Under the pieces are notes generated by a model, which was given only the letters and a program-made list of their open reading frames with translations, had not been told where the DNA came from and searched no databases. From Sphingomonas sp. S2-65 (GTDB taxonomy: Bacteria > Pseudomonadota > Alphaproteobacteria > Sphingomonadales > Sphingomonadaceae): 64,000 bases of DNA. Where the stretch lies: contig NZ_CP090953.1 in the NCBI RefSeq assembly GCF_021513175.1, positions 1,669,001 through 1,733,000 of the forward strand. The letters are read 5' to 3'. Made by a program: the position numbers and the translations under genes. Positions 28,229 to 37,593 of the stretch are shown here, piece by piece. The stretch's first letter is position 1. Each line of letters opens with the position of its first letter.

Positions 28229-29071
28229 TTACGCCAGCTGGCAGATATCCAGCACGTTCATGTCGGTATAGTCCTGGTTCTCGCCGGCCATCGCCCAGAT
28301 GAAGGCATAGGATTTGGTGCCCGAGCCCATATGGATCGACCAGGGCGGCGAGATCACCGCTTCGTCGTTCTGCATGACGATGTGGCGGGTGGCGTCGCCC
28401 TCACCCATGAAGTGCATGACGCGATCCTTGTCGAGATCGTCGAGCTCGAAGTAGAAATAGATCTCGCTGCGGCGCTCGTGGATGTGCGGGGGCATGGTGT
28501 TCCACACCGAGCCCGGCTTGAGCACGGTCAGGCCCATGACGAGCTGGGCGCTGTCGCAGACGCCGGGGATGACGAGCTGGAAGATCGTGCGCTCGTTCGA
28601 TTCCTCGAGGCTGCCGCGCTCGAGCGCATTGGCGTCGGCGATCGAGAGTTTGCGGGTCTGGAACGCCTTATGCGCGGGGCAGGAGGCGAGGTAGAATTTG
28701 GCGCCGTCGCCGGAGAACTGGACGTCCTTGGCGCCCATCGTGACGTAGAGGCAGTCCTTGTTGCCGAGCGTGAAGCTTTCGCCGTCCACCGTCACGGTGC
28801 CGTCGACCTTGCCGACATTGACGATCGCGAGCTCGCGGCGCTCGAGGAAGGGGTGGCCGGCGGCGGAGGGCGGCTCGGTCTGGTCGGGGAGCTTGACGGT
28901 TCCCGAGACGACCTGGACGCCGCCGATCACGAAGCGGTCGGCATGGGTGTAGTTGAGGACGCATTCGCCTTCACGGAACAGGTCGGTGATGAGGTAGCGG
29001 TCGCGCAGCTCTTCGTTGGAGACGCATTCCATCATGTCGGGGTGGGTGGCGTAGTAGGTGCGGTCGAACAT
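28229..29071 (-). CDS. kduI: 5-keto-4-deoxyuronate isomerase
   Basis: A 280-residue cupin-type isomerase converting 5-keto-4-deoxyuronate (from unsaturated galacturonate ends) into 2,5-diketo-3-deoxygluconate. The start [20 protein letters not shown] is typical of KduI, and metal-binding His/Glu residues are in [16 protein letters not shown] near residue 195. Length equals the family norm. GGAG lies five bases before the ATG at 29071; a longer frame overlaps uxaC. It receives the product of the pectate lyases coded nearby. Confidence 0.96.
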   Translation of the reverse strand: MFDRTYYATHPDMMECVSNEELRDRYLITDLFREGECVLNYTHADRFVIGGVQVVSGTVKLPDQTEPPSAAGHPFLERRELAIVNVGKVDGTVTVDGESFTLGNKDCLYVTMGAKDVQFSGDGAKFYLASCPAHKAFQTRKLSIADANALERGSLEESNERTIFQLVIPGVCDSAQLVMGLTVLKPGSVWNTMPPHIHERRSEIYFYFELDDLDKDRVMHFMGEGDATRHIVMQNDEAVISPPWSIHMGSGTKSYAFIWAMAGENQDYTDMNVLDICQLA

Positions 29072-29114
29072 GGGGGCTCCTGAAATGACTATCTGGTTGA
29101 CGCGAAAGAGGGGG

Positions 29115-30527
29115 TCAGAGGCGGTAGGCCCTTCGGACCAGGCCGCTGGTAAGTTCTTCAATCAATTCAGCGGCTTCCCAGTCCAGCAGGCGCCCTTCGG
29201 CGACCAGGCGGGCAAGGAAAGCGGCGTCAACCCGGCGGGCGACGTCGTGGCGCGCAGGAATGGAGAGGAAGGCGCGGGTGTCGTCGTTGAAGCCGACGGT
29301 GTTGTAAAAACCCGCGGTTTCGGTCGTATTCTCGCGAAAACGGCGCATTCCCTCAGGTGAATCGTGAAACCACCAGGCCGGGCCGAGCTTGAGGCACGGA
29401 TAATGCCCGGCCAGCGGCGCGAGTTCGCGGGCATAGGTGCTCTCGTCCAGCGTGAAGAGAATGATCGACAGCTCGGTCGAAGTGCCGAAGCGGTCGAGCA
29501 AGGGCTTGAGCGCGGCGACATAGTCGGTGCGCATCGGGATGTCGGCGCCCTTGTCGCGGCCATGGCTGTGGAACAGGCCTTGATTGTGGTTGCGGAAGGA
29601 GCCCGGGTGGATCTGCATGACCATGCCGTCCTCGACGCTCATCGCCGCCATCTCGGTCAGCATCTGGGCGCGGAACAGCTCGGCATCGGCCGGGGTCCAG
29701 TCGCCGCCGGTGACCTTGCGGAACAAGGCCTCGGCCTCGCCGTGCGACAGGTTGGCGGTGCGCGCGGTGGGGTGGCCGTGATCGGTGGCGGTGGCGCCGG
29801 CGGCGCGAAAGTCGGCGCGGCGCTTGCGGTGGGCGGCGAGATACCCGTCCCAGCCATATACGTCCTCGCCGGTCAGTTCGGCGAAGGTGCGCATCGCGCC
29901 GACGAACTGCTCATGCTCGACGTCGATCACCGCATCGGGGCGGTAGGTGGTGACCACCCTGCCCGGCCAGCCGCTCGCCTGGATCGCGTGGTGGTGGGAG
30001 AGGTCGTCCTGCGGCCCCTCCGTCGTCGCGAGGAAATCGAGGCGGAAGCGGTCGAACAGCGCGCGCGGGCGATAGGCGTCGGTCGCCAGCGCTTCGTTGA
30101 TGCGGTCATAATAGAGATCGGCCGTGGCGCCTTCGAGCGCGATGTCGAAGCCGAACACCTCGGCAAAGACATGGTCGAGCCACATGCGCGACGGCGTGCC
30201 GCGGAACAGGTAATAATGCTCGGCGAAAATGCGCCACGCCGCACGCGGATCGGTCGCCGGCACGCCAGCCTTGCTGGGCACGCGGAGATCGTCGAGCGCG
30301 ATCCCCTGCGAATAGAGCATGCGATAGATATAATGGTCGGGCGCGAGCAGCAGCTCGGTCGCGTTCGACCAATTGGCATTTGTGGCGAACCAGCGCGGAT
30401 CAGTGTGCCCGTGCGGGCTGATGATCGGCAGGTCCGCCACCTGCGCGTAGAGCGTGCGCGCGATGCCGCGCGTGCGATCCTCGGCGGGGAAGAGACGGTC
30501 CGGATCTAGCGTCAAGGGCTTGGACAT
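29115..30527 (-). CDS. uxaC: Glucuronate (uronate) isomerase
   Basis: A 470-residue amidohydrolase-fold enzyme isomerising D-galacturonate to tagaturonate and D-glucuronate to fructuronate. Family features include [16 protein letters not shown] near residue 33 (metal-binding HxH), [16 protein letters not shown], and [16 protein letters not shown] near 385. AAGGAAC precedes the ATG. It follows the uronate carrier gene by nine bases and precedes kduI by 43, inside the catabolic operon. The next enzyme, a UxaB-type tagaturonate reductase, is absent here. Confidence 0.96.
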   Translation of the reverse strand: MSKPLTLDPDRLFPAEDRTRGIARTLYAQVADLPIISPHGHTDPRWFATNANWSNATELLLAPDHYIYRMLYSQGIALDDLRVPSKAGVPATDPRAAWRIFAEHYYLFRGTPSRMWLDHVFAEVFGFDIALEGATADLYYDRINEALATDAYRPRALFDRFRLDFLATTEGPQDDLSHHHAIQASGWPGRVVTTYRPDAVIDVEHEQFVGAMRTFAELTGEDVYGWDGYLAAHRKRRADFRAAGATATDHGHPTARTANLSHGEAEALFRKVTGGDWTPADAELFRAQMLTEMAAMSVEDGMVMQIHPGSFRNHNQGLFHSHGRDKGADIPMRTDYVAALKPLLDRFGTSTELSIILFTLDESTYARELAPLAGHYPCLKLGPAWWFHDSPEGMRRFRENTTETAGFYNTVGFNDDTRAFLSIPARHDVARRVDAAFLARLVAEGRLLDWEAAELIEELTSGLVRRAYRL

Positions 30528-30536
30528 GGATGTTCC

Positions 30537-32081
30537 TTACGCCTCGGCGGGTTCGCGCGTGAGGGTGTTCACAATGATGGCGAGAATGGCCACCGCCGCA
30601 CAGACGCCGAGCATCGCGTAATAGCTGGGCGGTTGGAAACACGGGGTGGTCGGCCCCATCCACACCGGGATGCAGCCCGCGGTGTTCTTGCCCGAGACCA
30701 GGAAGATCAGCGCGCCGACCAGACCGGCGAGGACAGCGACGATCACCGCCCAGGGCGTGGAGCGGCGGAACCGCTCGACCCGCGCCAGCCGTGGCGAGAG
30801 CAGGTGTACCGACAGGATGGCGAGGAAATACGCGCCGCCCGCCGCGATGAACATCGGCGCATAGCTGCCCACCCGATCGAGAATGTCGCCCGAATATTTG
30901 GAGAACAGCGCGCCGCCGATGGCGCCCATCGTCCCGCCGATGCCGATCACCGCCCCCACTGCGAAGCGCGGGAAGGTGTCCGACGGCAGCGTATAGAGAT
31001 TGGCCGAGAAGCCCTGGTGCGCGGCGGCAGCGATGCCGATGATCAGCACGCTGGCCCAGAGGTTGGGCACCGAAGTGGCGAACACCACCGGCAGCACGCA
31101 GAAGGCGCAGATCAGCATGGTCAGCTTGCGCGCCTTGTTGACGCTCATGCCCGATTTCATCAGCCGGCCCGAGAGCCAGCCGCCGGCGACGCTGCCCACG
31201 TCCGAGATCAGGTAGATGCCGCCCAGCGCCAGCGCGGCGGTGGGGGTCGACCAGGTCTTGAGGTCGAGGCCATATTGCGCGCCGAGATAGCCGGGCAGCC
31301 AGAACAGGTAGAACCACCAGATCGGATCGATGAAGAACTTGCCGAGCGCGAAGGCCCAGGTCTCACGCTGGGCGAGGAGGCGCAGCCAGAGGCCGGGAGT
31401 GCGGACCTCGGGATCGGCGGGGTCCTGGGTGATGTGGGCGAGCTCGGCCGAGCCTACCTTGTGATGGGTGGCGGGATTGTCGCGGTAGAAGACCAGCCAG
31501 GCGACCAGCCAGGCCGCGCCGAACACGCCGGTGACGATGAAGGTCATCCGCCAGCCGATCGCCGGGACCAGCGCGAAGCAGAGGAGCGGCGCGGCGATCG
31601 CGCCGACATTGGCGCCGGCGTTGAAGATGCCGACCGCGAAGGCGCGTTCCTTTTGCGGGAACCAGGTGGTCACCGATTTCACGCCGGCGGGGAAGTTGCC
31701 GGATTCGCCGATGCCCAGCGAGAAGCGGGCGAGCGCGAACTGCGTGACGCTGTACGCGCCGCCATGCGCCATGTGGGCGATCGTCCAGATGACCACGGCG
31801 GCGGCATAGCCCAGCCGTGCGCCGATCGCGTCGACCACCTTGCCGAAGCCGAGATAGCCGATCGCATAGGCGACCTGGAACCACACGACGATGTCGGCAT
31901 AGCTGCGCTCGTCGAGCCCCAATGCGGGGTCGTCCATCATCGTGGGCTTCAGCAGCCCGATCATCTGCCGATCGATATAGTTGATCGCCGTCGCGGCGAA
32001 CAACAGCGCGACGATCACCCAGCGATAGCGCCCTATCCGCTGGGCCGCATCCGCGACGATCGTATTTCCGGGTCCCGCCAT
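30537..32081 (-). CDS. MFS transporter, hexuronate (ExuT-like)
   Basis: A 514-residue anion:cation symporter family MFS protein, the family of E. coli ExuT. Helix 1 carries AINYIDRQMIGLLKP, the loop 4-5 signature ARFSLGIGESGNFPAGVK is clear, and GFGKVVDAIGARLGYA is the loop 2-3 motif. It is longer than ExuT, with extra C-terminal hydrophobic segments (about 430-510). The ATG at 32081 follows GGAGAGGA; the frame extends upstream only as a shadow of the next gene. Set between a hydratase and uxaC, it most likely brings galacturonate or its unsaturated relatives across the inner membrane. Confidence 0.92.
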   Translation of the reverse strand: MAGPGNTIVADAAQRIGRYRWVIVALLFAATAINYIDRQMIGLLKPTMMDDPALGLDERSYADIVVWFQVAYAIGYLGFGKVVDAIGARLGYAAAVVIWTIAHMAHGGAYSVTQFALARFSLGIGESGNFPAGVKSVTTWFPQKERAFAVGIFNAGANVGAIAAPLLCFALVPAIGWRMTFIVTGVFGAAWLVAWLVFYRDNPATHHKVGSAELAHITQDPADPEVRTPGLWLRLLAQRETWAFALGKFFIDPIWWFYLFWLPGYLGAQYGLDLKTWSTPTAALALGGIYLISDVGSVAGGWLSGRLMKSGMSVNKARKLTMLICAFCVLPVVFATSVPNLWASVLIIGIAAAAHQGFSANLYTLPSDTFPRFAVGAVIGIGGTMGAIGGALFSKYSGDILDRVGSYAPMFIAAGGAYFLAILSVHLLSPRLARVERFRRSTPWAVIVAVLAGLVGALIFLVSGKNTAGCIPVWMGPTTPCFQPPSYYAMLGVCAAVAILAIIVNTLTREPAEA

Positions 32082-32097
32082 GTCCTCTCCAAACCTT

Positions 32098-32910
32098 CTA
32101 TCTTGCTTCAGACCCGGCTTTGCCGGTGATGCTGCAGCGTACCTGGTAGTCGGTGCCGAACCGAGCCTCCACCGCGGCACCGACTGCGACCTGATGGACG
32201 CCGGTGACGGCACCCGTTGAGATCCACTGTCCCTTGGCCAGTGGCAAGCCCCGTTGCGCGGCAAGCTCGAACAGGAAGCGTACGGCGCCGAACGGACCGT
32301 CGAGCATCCCGCGCGCCGTGCCGGTGCCGGCGACCTCGCCATCGATGGTGAGCGTGATCGGCCAGTCGTGGACGTCAGCGTCGCGCGGGACCGCGGGCCC
32401 GATCACCAGGCCGTTATTGTTGCCGAAGTCGGACACGGTGACCGCCGGGCCGTGATCGTTGATCCCGGGAAAGGGCGAGCTGGCGACTTCGATGCCGACA
32501 TGGATCACGTCGACATGCGCGGCGGCGGCCTCGTTGGTCCAGGCGCGGTCGAAACTCTCGGGCAGGTCGCCGAGGCGCAACAGGAACTCGGCCTCCGCCG
32601 CGCCGAACCCGGTGGCGAAGATCGGCATAATGGGCACGTCGCCCGGGCCTGCCGCCTCGACAACGCTGTCTGCGAAGATCGGGCCGGCGAGACGGTTGGC
32701 GCCGTGCGCCTCGTCGAGCGGCGACGGGATCTTGCCGACCTTCCACCCGGCGACGCGGCCGCCGAACAAGGCGATGGCGCGCTCCTGGATGCCGTACGCC
32801 TGGTCGAGCGTTTCCGGCAGCGCGCCGGGATAGTCAGGCAGGGCGCCGCCGGTCTGGCGCGCATCCACGAATGCCTTGGCGATCCCATCCGCGGCAGCTT
32901 GGGCAGTCAT
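32098..32910 (-). CDS. 2-keto-4-pentenoate hydratase / fumarylacetoacetate hydrolase family protein
   Basis: A 270-residue member of the FAH-like hydratase family (MhpD/HpcG type). GWKVGKIPSPLDEAHGANRL near residue 55 and AEAEFLLRL near 105 hold the expected Lys and metal-binding acidic residues. WISTGAVTGVH near 228 is the conserved C-terminal motif. These enzymes hydrate or hydrolyse 2-keto acids, usually in aromatic catabolism. Its place between uxaA and the uronate carrier suggests work on a keto-deoxy sugar acid instead, which is inference. It lies 34 bases after uxaA and 16 before the carrier gene. Confidence 0.85.
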   Translation of the reverse strand: MTAQAAADGIAKAFVDARQTGGALPDYPGALPETLDQAYGIQERAIALFGGRVAGWKVGKIPSPLDEAHGANRLAGPIFADSVVEAAGPGDVPIMPIFATGFGAAEAEFLLRLGDLPESFDRAWTNEAAAAHVDVIHVGIEVASSPFPGINDHGPAVTVSDFGNNNGLVIGPAVPRDADVHDWPITLTIDGEVAGTGTARGMLDGPFGAVRFLFELAAQRGLPLAKGQWISTGAVTGVHQVAVGAAVEARFGTDYQVRCSITGKAGSEAR

Positions 32911-32944
32911 GCAGTCTGGTTCCCTTCATGGTTCCTTGGCGTGG

Positions 32945-34519
32945 TCACAGGGTCACGCCCCGTTTCCACAGCGCGATCTCGCGCTCTTCATTGCGTTCGG
33001 CGGCGGTCGGCGTTCCCGAGGCGATCTGCGCGATGCGGGCGAGCAGCGCGTCGGTGGTGGCGTCGAGCCCCTGGTCGAGCACGGCGCCGGCGTCGAAGTC
33101 GATCCAGCCGGGCTTGCGCGCGGCGAGCGCCGTGTTGGAGGCGATCTTCACGGTTGGCACCGGGAAGCCGAGCGGCGTGCCGCGGCCGGTGGTGAACAGG
33201 ATCACGGTGGCGCCGGCGGCCGACAGCGCGGTCGAGGACACCGCGTCGTTGCCGGGGGCTTCGAGCAGGGTCAGGCCGGTGCGGCGCAGGCGCTCGCCAT
33301 AATGGAGCACGTCGGTGACGGTGGCGTGGCCGCCCTTCTGCACCGCGCCGAGCGACTTTTCCTCGAGCGTGGTGATGCCGCCGGCGATGTTGCCGGGGGA
33401 CGGGTTCTCCGAGACCGGCTCGCCATGCGCAGTGAAATAGGCCTTGAAGCCGTTCACCAGCCCGACGATGCCGGTGAACACGGCTTCGTCGGCGGCGCGG
33501 TCCATCAGCATCTGCTCGGCGCCGAAGATCTCGGGGATCTCGGTGAGCACGGCGGTGCCGCCGGCTTCCGTGACCGCGTCGGCGATGCGGCCGACCAGCG
33601 GGTTGGCGGTGAGGCCGCTGAAGCCGTCCGAGCCGCCGCATTTGACGCCTACCACCAGCTTCGAGAGCGGCAGCGGCTCGCGCCGCGCCTGGGCGGCGAT
33701 CGCGACGAGTTCGTCGATCGCGGCGAGGCCGGCGGCGATCTCGTCGTCCGCGAACTGCGCGGCGACGTGGCGGATGCGCGCGTGGCGCTCGGGCGGGATG
33801 GCCGCGAGCAGGCCGTCGAGCTGGTTGTTCTCGCAGCCCAGCCCGACCAGCAGCACACCGCCGGCATTGGGATGGCTGGCGAGCGCGGCGATCATGTCGC
33901 GGGTGGCGTGGAGGTCGTCGCCGAGCTGCGAGCAGCCGAACGGGTGGGTGAAGGCATAGACGCCGTCGACCTTGCCGGCATGCTTCGCGTGGGCGGCGGC
34001 AGCGATCTTGTGCGCGGTGCGGCCGACGCAGCCGACGCTGGGGAGGACCCAGATCTCGTTGCGAGTGGCGGCGCGGCCGTCTTCGCGGAGATAGCCGTTG
34101 AAGGTGAGACCTTCTTCTCCCTCTCTCCGCTCGCGGGGAGAGGGTTGGGGAGAGGGGGATTCTTCTTTAGCCGGATCGCTTGGGGAGAGTTCCCCTCTCC
34201 CCGGCCCTCTCCCCTGAAGGGGAGAGGGAGATTGGTTGTACGTGTAGTTGCCGTGGGCACCCAGCGCAGTGGCGACATTGTGGGTGTGGACGTGGTCGCC
34301 TTGAGCGATGGCCTGCGTAGCGACGCCGATCGGGAAGCCGAACTTCAGGACCGGGTCGCCTGCCGACACTGCCGCGACCGCCAGTTTGTGGCCGTGGGGG
34401 ATGTCGTCGCGAAGGACGATTTCGGCGCCTTCCACCGACACGCATTCGCCGGCCGACAGCGCGCGCAGGGCCGTGGCGACGTGGTCGCGAGGGTCGATGC
34501 GGTGGGCGGCCTTGGTCAT
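32945..34519 (-). CDS. uxaA: Altronate dehydratase (UxaA) carrying an in-frame repeat-derived insertion
   Basis: A 524-residue UxaA-family enzyme that dehydrates altronate to 2-keto-3-deoxygluconate. The N-terminal SAF domain (about 1-95, with DIPHGHKLAV and GDHVHTHNVA) and the C-terminal dehydratase domain (from FNGYLREDGRAATRN to the end, with FTHPFGCSQLGDDL and VGVKCGGSDGFSG) are both complete. Between them about 40 residues rich in Pro, Ser, Arg and Gly (QSPSPLQGRGPGRGE onward) are translated from a palindromic repeat at 34112-34230, without disturbing the frame. Typical UxaA proteins have a short linker here. No clear ribosome site precedes the ATG at 34519. It heads the catabolic gene series uxaA, hydratase, carrier, uxaC, kduI, kduD, kdgK. 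Confidence 0.92.
   Translation of the reverse strand: MTKAAHRIDPRDHVATALRALSAGECVSVEGAEIVLRDDIPHGHKLAVAAVSAGDPVLKFGFPIGVATQAIAQGDHVHTHNVATALGAHGNYTYNQSPSPLQGRGPGRGELSPSDPAKEESPSPQPSPRERREGEEGLTFNGYLREDGRAATRNEIWVLPSVGCVGRTAHKIAAAAHAKHAGKVDGVYAFTHPFGCSQLGDDLHATRDMIAALASHPNAGGVLLVGLGCENNQLDGLLAAIPPERHARIRHVAAQFADDEIAAGLAAIDELVAIAAQARREPLPLSKLVVGVKCGGSDGFSGLTANPLVGRIADAVTEAGGTAVLTEIPEIFGAEQMLMDRAADEAVFTGIVGLVNGFKAYFTAHGEPVSENPSPGNIAGGITTLEEKSLGAVQKGGHATVTDVLHYGERLRRTGLTLLEAPGNDAVSSTALSAAGATVILFTTGRGTPLGFPVPTVKIASNTALAARKPGWIDFDAGAVLDQGLDATTDALLARIAQIASGTPTAAERNEEREIALWKRGVTL
34112..34230. repeat. CCCTCTCCC-type repeat pair inserted in frame inside uxaA
   Basis: Two facing copies: CCCTCTCTCCGCTCGCGGGG with AGAGGG at the left, and CCCCTCTCCCCGGCCCTCTC with CCCTGAAGGGGAGAGGG at the right, joined by about 30 bases. 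The family is otherwise intergenic in this window. The insertion is about 119 bases and lies exactly at the linker between the SAF and dehydratase domains. Confidence 0.9.
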
Positions 34520-34542
34520 GACGGGTCGTGAACTCGGTACAA

Positions 34543-34592
34543 GCCACCGCAGGCGGTGGCGAAAGTGAGGCCGGCCGGCACGAATGCCGGCC
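34543..34592 (-). terminator. Two hairpins between the second TonB receptor gene and uxaA
   Basis: GCCACCGC-AG-GCGGTGGC (34543-34560) and GGCCGGCA-CGAA-TGCCGGCC (34573-34592) lie in the 115-base gap between the receptor stop and the uxaA start. Neither has a T-run, so they may act as attenuators or RNA-stability elements, allowing partial read-through from receptor to catabolic genes, rather than as full terminators. Confidence 0.5.
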
Positions 34593-34634
34593 AGCCCGGA
34601 GGCGAGCATCGGCGGCGAGGGGTGCCGCCCATGC

Positions 34635-37520
34635 TTAGAAGCGGAACCGGACGCCGCCGTAGAACTGGCGGCCGGTGCGGTGGTAAAGCACGACCTGGTT
34701 GTCCTGGTCGATGTAGAAGTCCTGCGGCTCGTCGGTGAGGTTGATCGCCTCGACGCTGAGCGAGATGTTCTCGGTGAGCTTGAGCGAGGCCGAGGCGTCG
34801 AAGTTGAGCGTTTCGTTGACGCCCTCCTCGGTGCTCTGCTCGCGGGCGCCGCCGGCAAAGGCAGTCAGATAGCCCGAGCGGTAGGTGACCGAGCCGCGCA
34901 GGCTGAACACCTTGTCCTCATAGAACAGCGTGCCGTTGGCGGACTTTTCGGACAAATTGGTCAGCGGGCCGACGATAGGGGGCGCGTTGCCGCCGCCATA
35001 GCCGGGATAGCTGAGCTCGGCCTTCACCTGGGTGTAGTTGGCGAGAAGGCCCATATTGGCGAGGAAGCCCGGCAGGAAGGTCAGCTGGTGCTGATAATTG
35101 ACTTCGAAGCCGCGCAGGGTGCCGCCCTGCCCGTTCACCGTGCGGGTGTAGTTGAAGATGTCGGTGGGCGCGACGCCGGTGCCGGTGAGCAGATCGGCGG
35201 GCAGGCCGAGCTCGGTGAAGGGCACCTGGACGGTGACGCTGGTGCCCGACAGCGTGCTGATCCGCTTTTCGAAATAGCCGAGCGAGATCAGCGAACCCTT
35301 GGAGAAATACCATTCGGCCGACGCGTCGATGTTGGTCGCCTCGGTTGGGTCGAGATACGGGTTGCCGGTCGAATAGCCGCGGTTCGAGGCCTGGGCAGTG
35401 AACGAGCCGCCGGGCGACAGCGTGCCGAGGCCCGGGCGGGTGATCACCTTGGCCACGCCGAAGCGCAGCAGGAACTCGGGGGTGATTTCGCCGACCAAAT
35501 TGAACGAGGGCAGCCAATAGTCATAGTCGCGCTCGACCTCGAGCCGCTCGATCCCGCCATTGACCGCGGCGTATCCGCCCGAATTCTGGTGGGTGGTGAC
35601 GTAGCGCATGCCGGCGTCGCCGCGCAGGGTCATGCCGCTGCCCAGGGGAATGGTGAAGTTCGCCTGGAAGAAGGCGGCCTTTTCGGTTTCCTCGACATCG
35701 ACGAAGGACGAGCGCGCGTTGGTGTTCTCGACCCCGCCCAAGCGGAAGTCGACATTGGTGCCGTTGATGTTCTGGACGCAGTTGCAATAGATGCCGAGCG
35801 TGTCGACGAAGGCGCCGAAGTTCGGGATGATGTAGCCGCCGCCGCGCGAAGGATCGCCGGTGACGCCGTCGAGCACGGTAGTGAGGCTGGCGACCTGCGT
35901 GGCGGTGAGCGTCGGCACCTGGGTCTCGGCGACCAGGCGGCGCTGCTCGCTGCCGCTATAGCTGAACTTGCGCCACTCGAGGCCGCCCTTGAAGGTGAGC
36001 GAATCCGGCACGACGTCCCAGTCGAGCATCGCCTTGCCGGTGCGGTATTTGTTGCTGGCGGCCTGGGGGCGGATGCGGATGTCCGACGAGCCGTTGATCA
36101 TCGACCAGCTTGCCGCGCTGGCGACGTCGAAGCCCCAGTTCATCACCGGCTCGCGGTCGTTGTCGCGATAATCCCAGGAGAAGCCGTCCGAGTTCAGGCG
36201 ATCGAGGGTGATTGTGGTCTGGATCGGGTTCTTGAAGTCCGACTTGGCATAGCCGCCATAGAGCGTGCCGCGCAGGCGATCCGAGAACTCCTGCGTGAGC
36301 GTGCCGGTATATTGCTGGAACTCGGTCTCCAGCTTGTCCATGCGCGATTCGACCCGCATGTCGACATCGTCGAACACGCCGTAGACGAGTTCGTTCTGGT
36401 CGTTGACTTCGCCGTCGCGGATGATCGTCTGGGGCTTGCCGGTGGCGCCGGTGCGGCTGAACGAGATCGCCTCGAGATAATTCTCGGTGCGGGTGGTCTT
36501 GGAGTTGGAATAGAGCCCGTCGAAGGTGAGCAAGGTGGTTTCGCTCGGGCGGAACTGGAGCGAGCCGGTGACGCCGAGGCGCTTGAGATCATACTGCCAG
36601 GTGTCGTAGCGCGGGATGCGCGGGTGGTAGATCAGGTCGTCCCAGTTGCTGCCGTTGTTGGCGGGCGTGCGGTTGATCTGCGCTAGCGTGTAGCCGGGCA
36701 GCGTCGAGGCGGCGTTGAACCCGCCGTTGACGCCGGTGGGGTTCCAGCGGACGGTGGAGTGGCCTTCTTCGCGGACCTTGCGCTCCGAATAGGCGGCGGA
36801 AAGCAGGGCGCCGACGGTTTCGCCGTCATTATGCCAGCTGAGCAGCCCGGCGACGCGCGGCGTGACCTTCCTGGCCAGATCGTTCCAGCCGGCCTGGGCC
36901 GAGGCCGCGACGACGAAATTGTCCTTGTAATCGAACGGGCGCGCGGTCTGGAGATCGACGGTGGCGCCGAGCGAGCCTTCCTCGATGTCGGCCGAGGCGG
37001 TCTTGCGCACGGTGATCGAGTTGAACAGTTCGGAGGCGAAGACGTTGAAGTCGAAGCCGCGGCCGCGGTTGACGCCGCCGCCGGCGTCCGAGCTGCCGGT
37101 GGTCGCGATCGCTTCCATGCCGTTGATGCGGACGCGGGTGAAAGTGGGGCCGAGGCCGCGGACCGAGATGCTGCGACCCTCGCCACCGTCGCGGGCGATG
37201 GCGACGCCGGGGACGCGCTGGATCGATTCGGCCAGGTTGTTGTCGGGGAATTTGGCGATGTCATCGGCCTTGATGACGTCGACCACGCCCGAGGCCAGGC
37301 GCTTGTCGGTCAGCGCGGCGCTGATGCTTTCGCGGAAGCCGGTGACGACGATCTCGTCCCCCTCGGCCGCGCCGGCGACGGGCGTGGCGTCCTGCGGCTG
37401 CGGATCGTTGACCGCGGCCGGCGGCACGTCCTGCGCGGATGCGGCGGCGGGGAAGAGCCCGGCAAGCGACAGCGCCAGTACCGAAACCCCTGCCCTGCTG
37501 GTGTGGAACCCTTTCGTCAT
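34635..37520 (-). CDS. TonB-dependent receptor, second pectin-locus receptor
   Basis: A 961-residue outer-membrane receptor. A signal peptide (to about residue 29, AASAQ) leads to the plug: GDEIVVTGFRESISAALTDK, FPDNNLAESIQRVPGVAIA, ISVRGLGPTFTRVRINGME. The barrel closes with GGVRFRF. A CNC motif in LGIYCNCVQNING matches the position type of the first receptor. AGGAGG lies six bases before the ATG at 37520. The putative operator at 37584 is 64 bases upstream. Next to uronate genes, it likely imports galacturonate oligomers, perhaps of different size from those of the first receptor. Confidence 0.94.
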   Translation of the reverse strand: MTKGFHTSRAGVSVLALSLAGLFPAAASAQDVPPAAVNDPQPQDATPVAGAAEGDEIVVTGFRESISAALTDKRLASGVVDVIKADDIAKFPDNNLAESIQRVPGVAIARDGGEGRSISVRGLGPTFTRVRINGMEAIATTGSSDAGGGVNRGRGFDFNVFASELFNSITVRKTASADIEEGSLGATVDLQTARPFDYKDNFVVAASAQAGWNDLARKVTPRVAGLLSWHNDGETVGALLSAAYSERKVREEGHSTVRWNPTGVNGGFNAASTLPGYTLAQINRTPANNGSNWDDLIYHPRIPRYDTWQYDLKRLGVTGSLQFRPSETTLLTFDGLYSNSKTTRTENYLEAISFSRTGATGKPQTIIRDGEVNDQNELVYGVFDDVDMRVESRMDKLETEFQQYTGTLTQEFSDRLRGTLYGGYAKSDFKNPIQTTITLDRLNSDGFSWDYRDNDREPVMNWGFDVASAASWSMINGSSDIRIRPQAASNKYRTGKAMLDWDVVPDSLTFKGGLEWRKFSYSGSEQRRLVAETQVPTLTATQVASLTTVLDGVTGDPSRGGGYIIPNFGAFVDTLGIYCNCVQNINGTNVDFRLGGVENTNARSSFVDVEETEKAAFFQANFTIPLGSGMTLRGDAGMRYVTTHQNSGGYAAVNGGIERLEVERDYDYWLPSFNLVGEITPEFLLRFGVAKVITRPGLGTLSPGGSFTAQASNRGYSTGNPYLDPTEATNIDASAEWYFSKGSLISLGYFEKRISTLSGTSVTVQVPFTELGLPADLLTGTGVAPTDIFNYTRTVNGQGGTLRGFEVNYQHQLTFLPGFLANMGLLANYTQVKAELSYPGYGGGNAPPIVGPLTNLSEKSANGTLFYEDKVFSLRGSVTYRSGYLTAFAGGAREQSTEEGVNETLNFDASASLKLTENISLSVEAINLTDEPQDFYIDQDNQVVLYHRTGRQFYGGVRFRF

Positions 37521-37583
37521 TTCAGACCTCCTCTCGAAACACCCCCTCCCTGTTTGCCGGGATGGTGGGCTGACCTGCATGCT

Positions 37584-37593
37584 ACCGGTGTCA
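37584..37593 (-). promoter_or_regulatory. Putative LacI-family operator 2 (TGACACCGGT)
   Basis: The minus strand reads GCTGACACCGGTAGCATG, 64 bases upstream of the second TonB receptor start. Three of its bases are the stop codon of the GH28 gene that ends at 37591. The core is identical to sites 1, 3 and 4. Confidence 0.65.

Noticed and set aside
34584..36686. A 700-codon plus-strand frame opposite the second TonB receptor
   Set aside because: The receptor is unmistakable on the minus strand; the other frame has no domain and is a codon-bias artefact.
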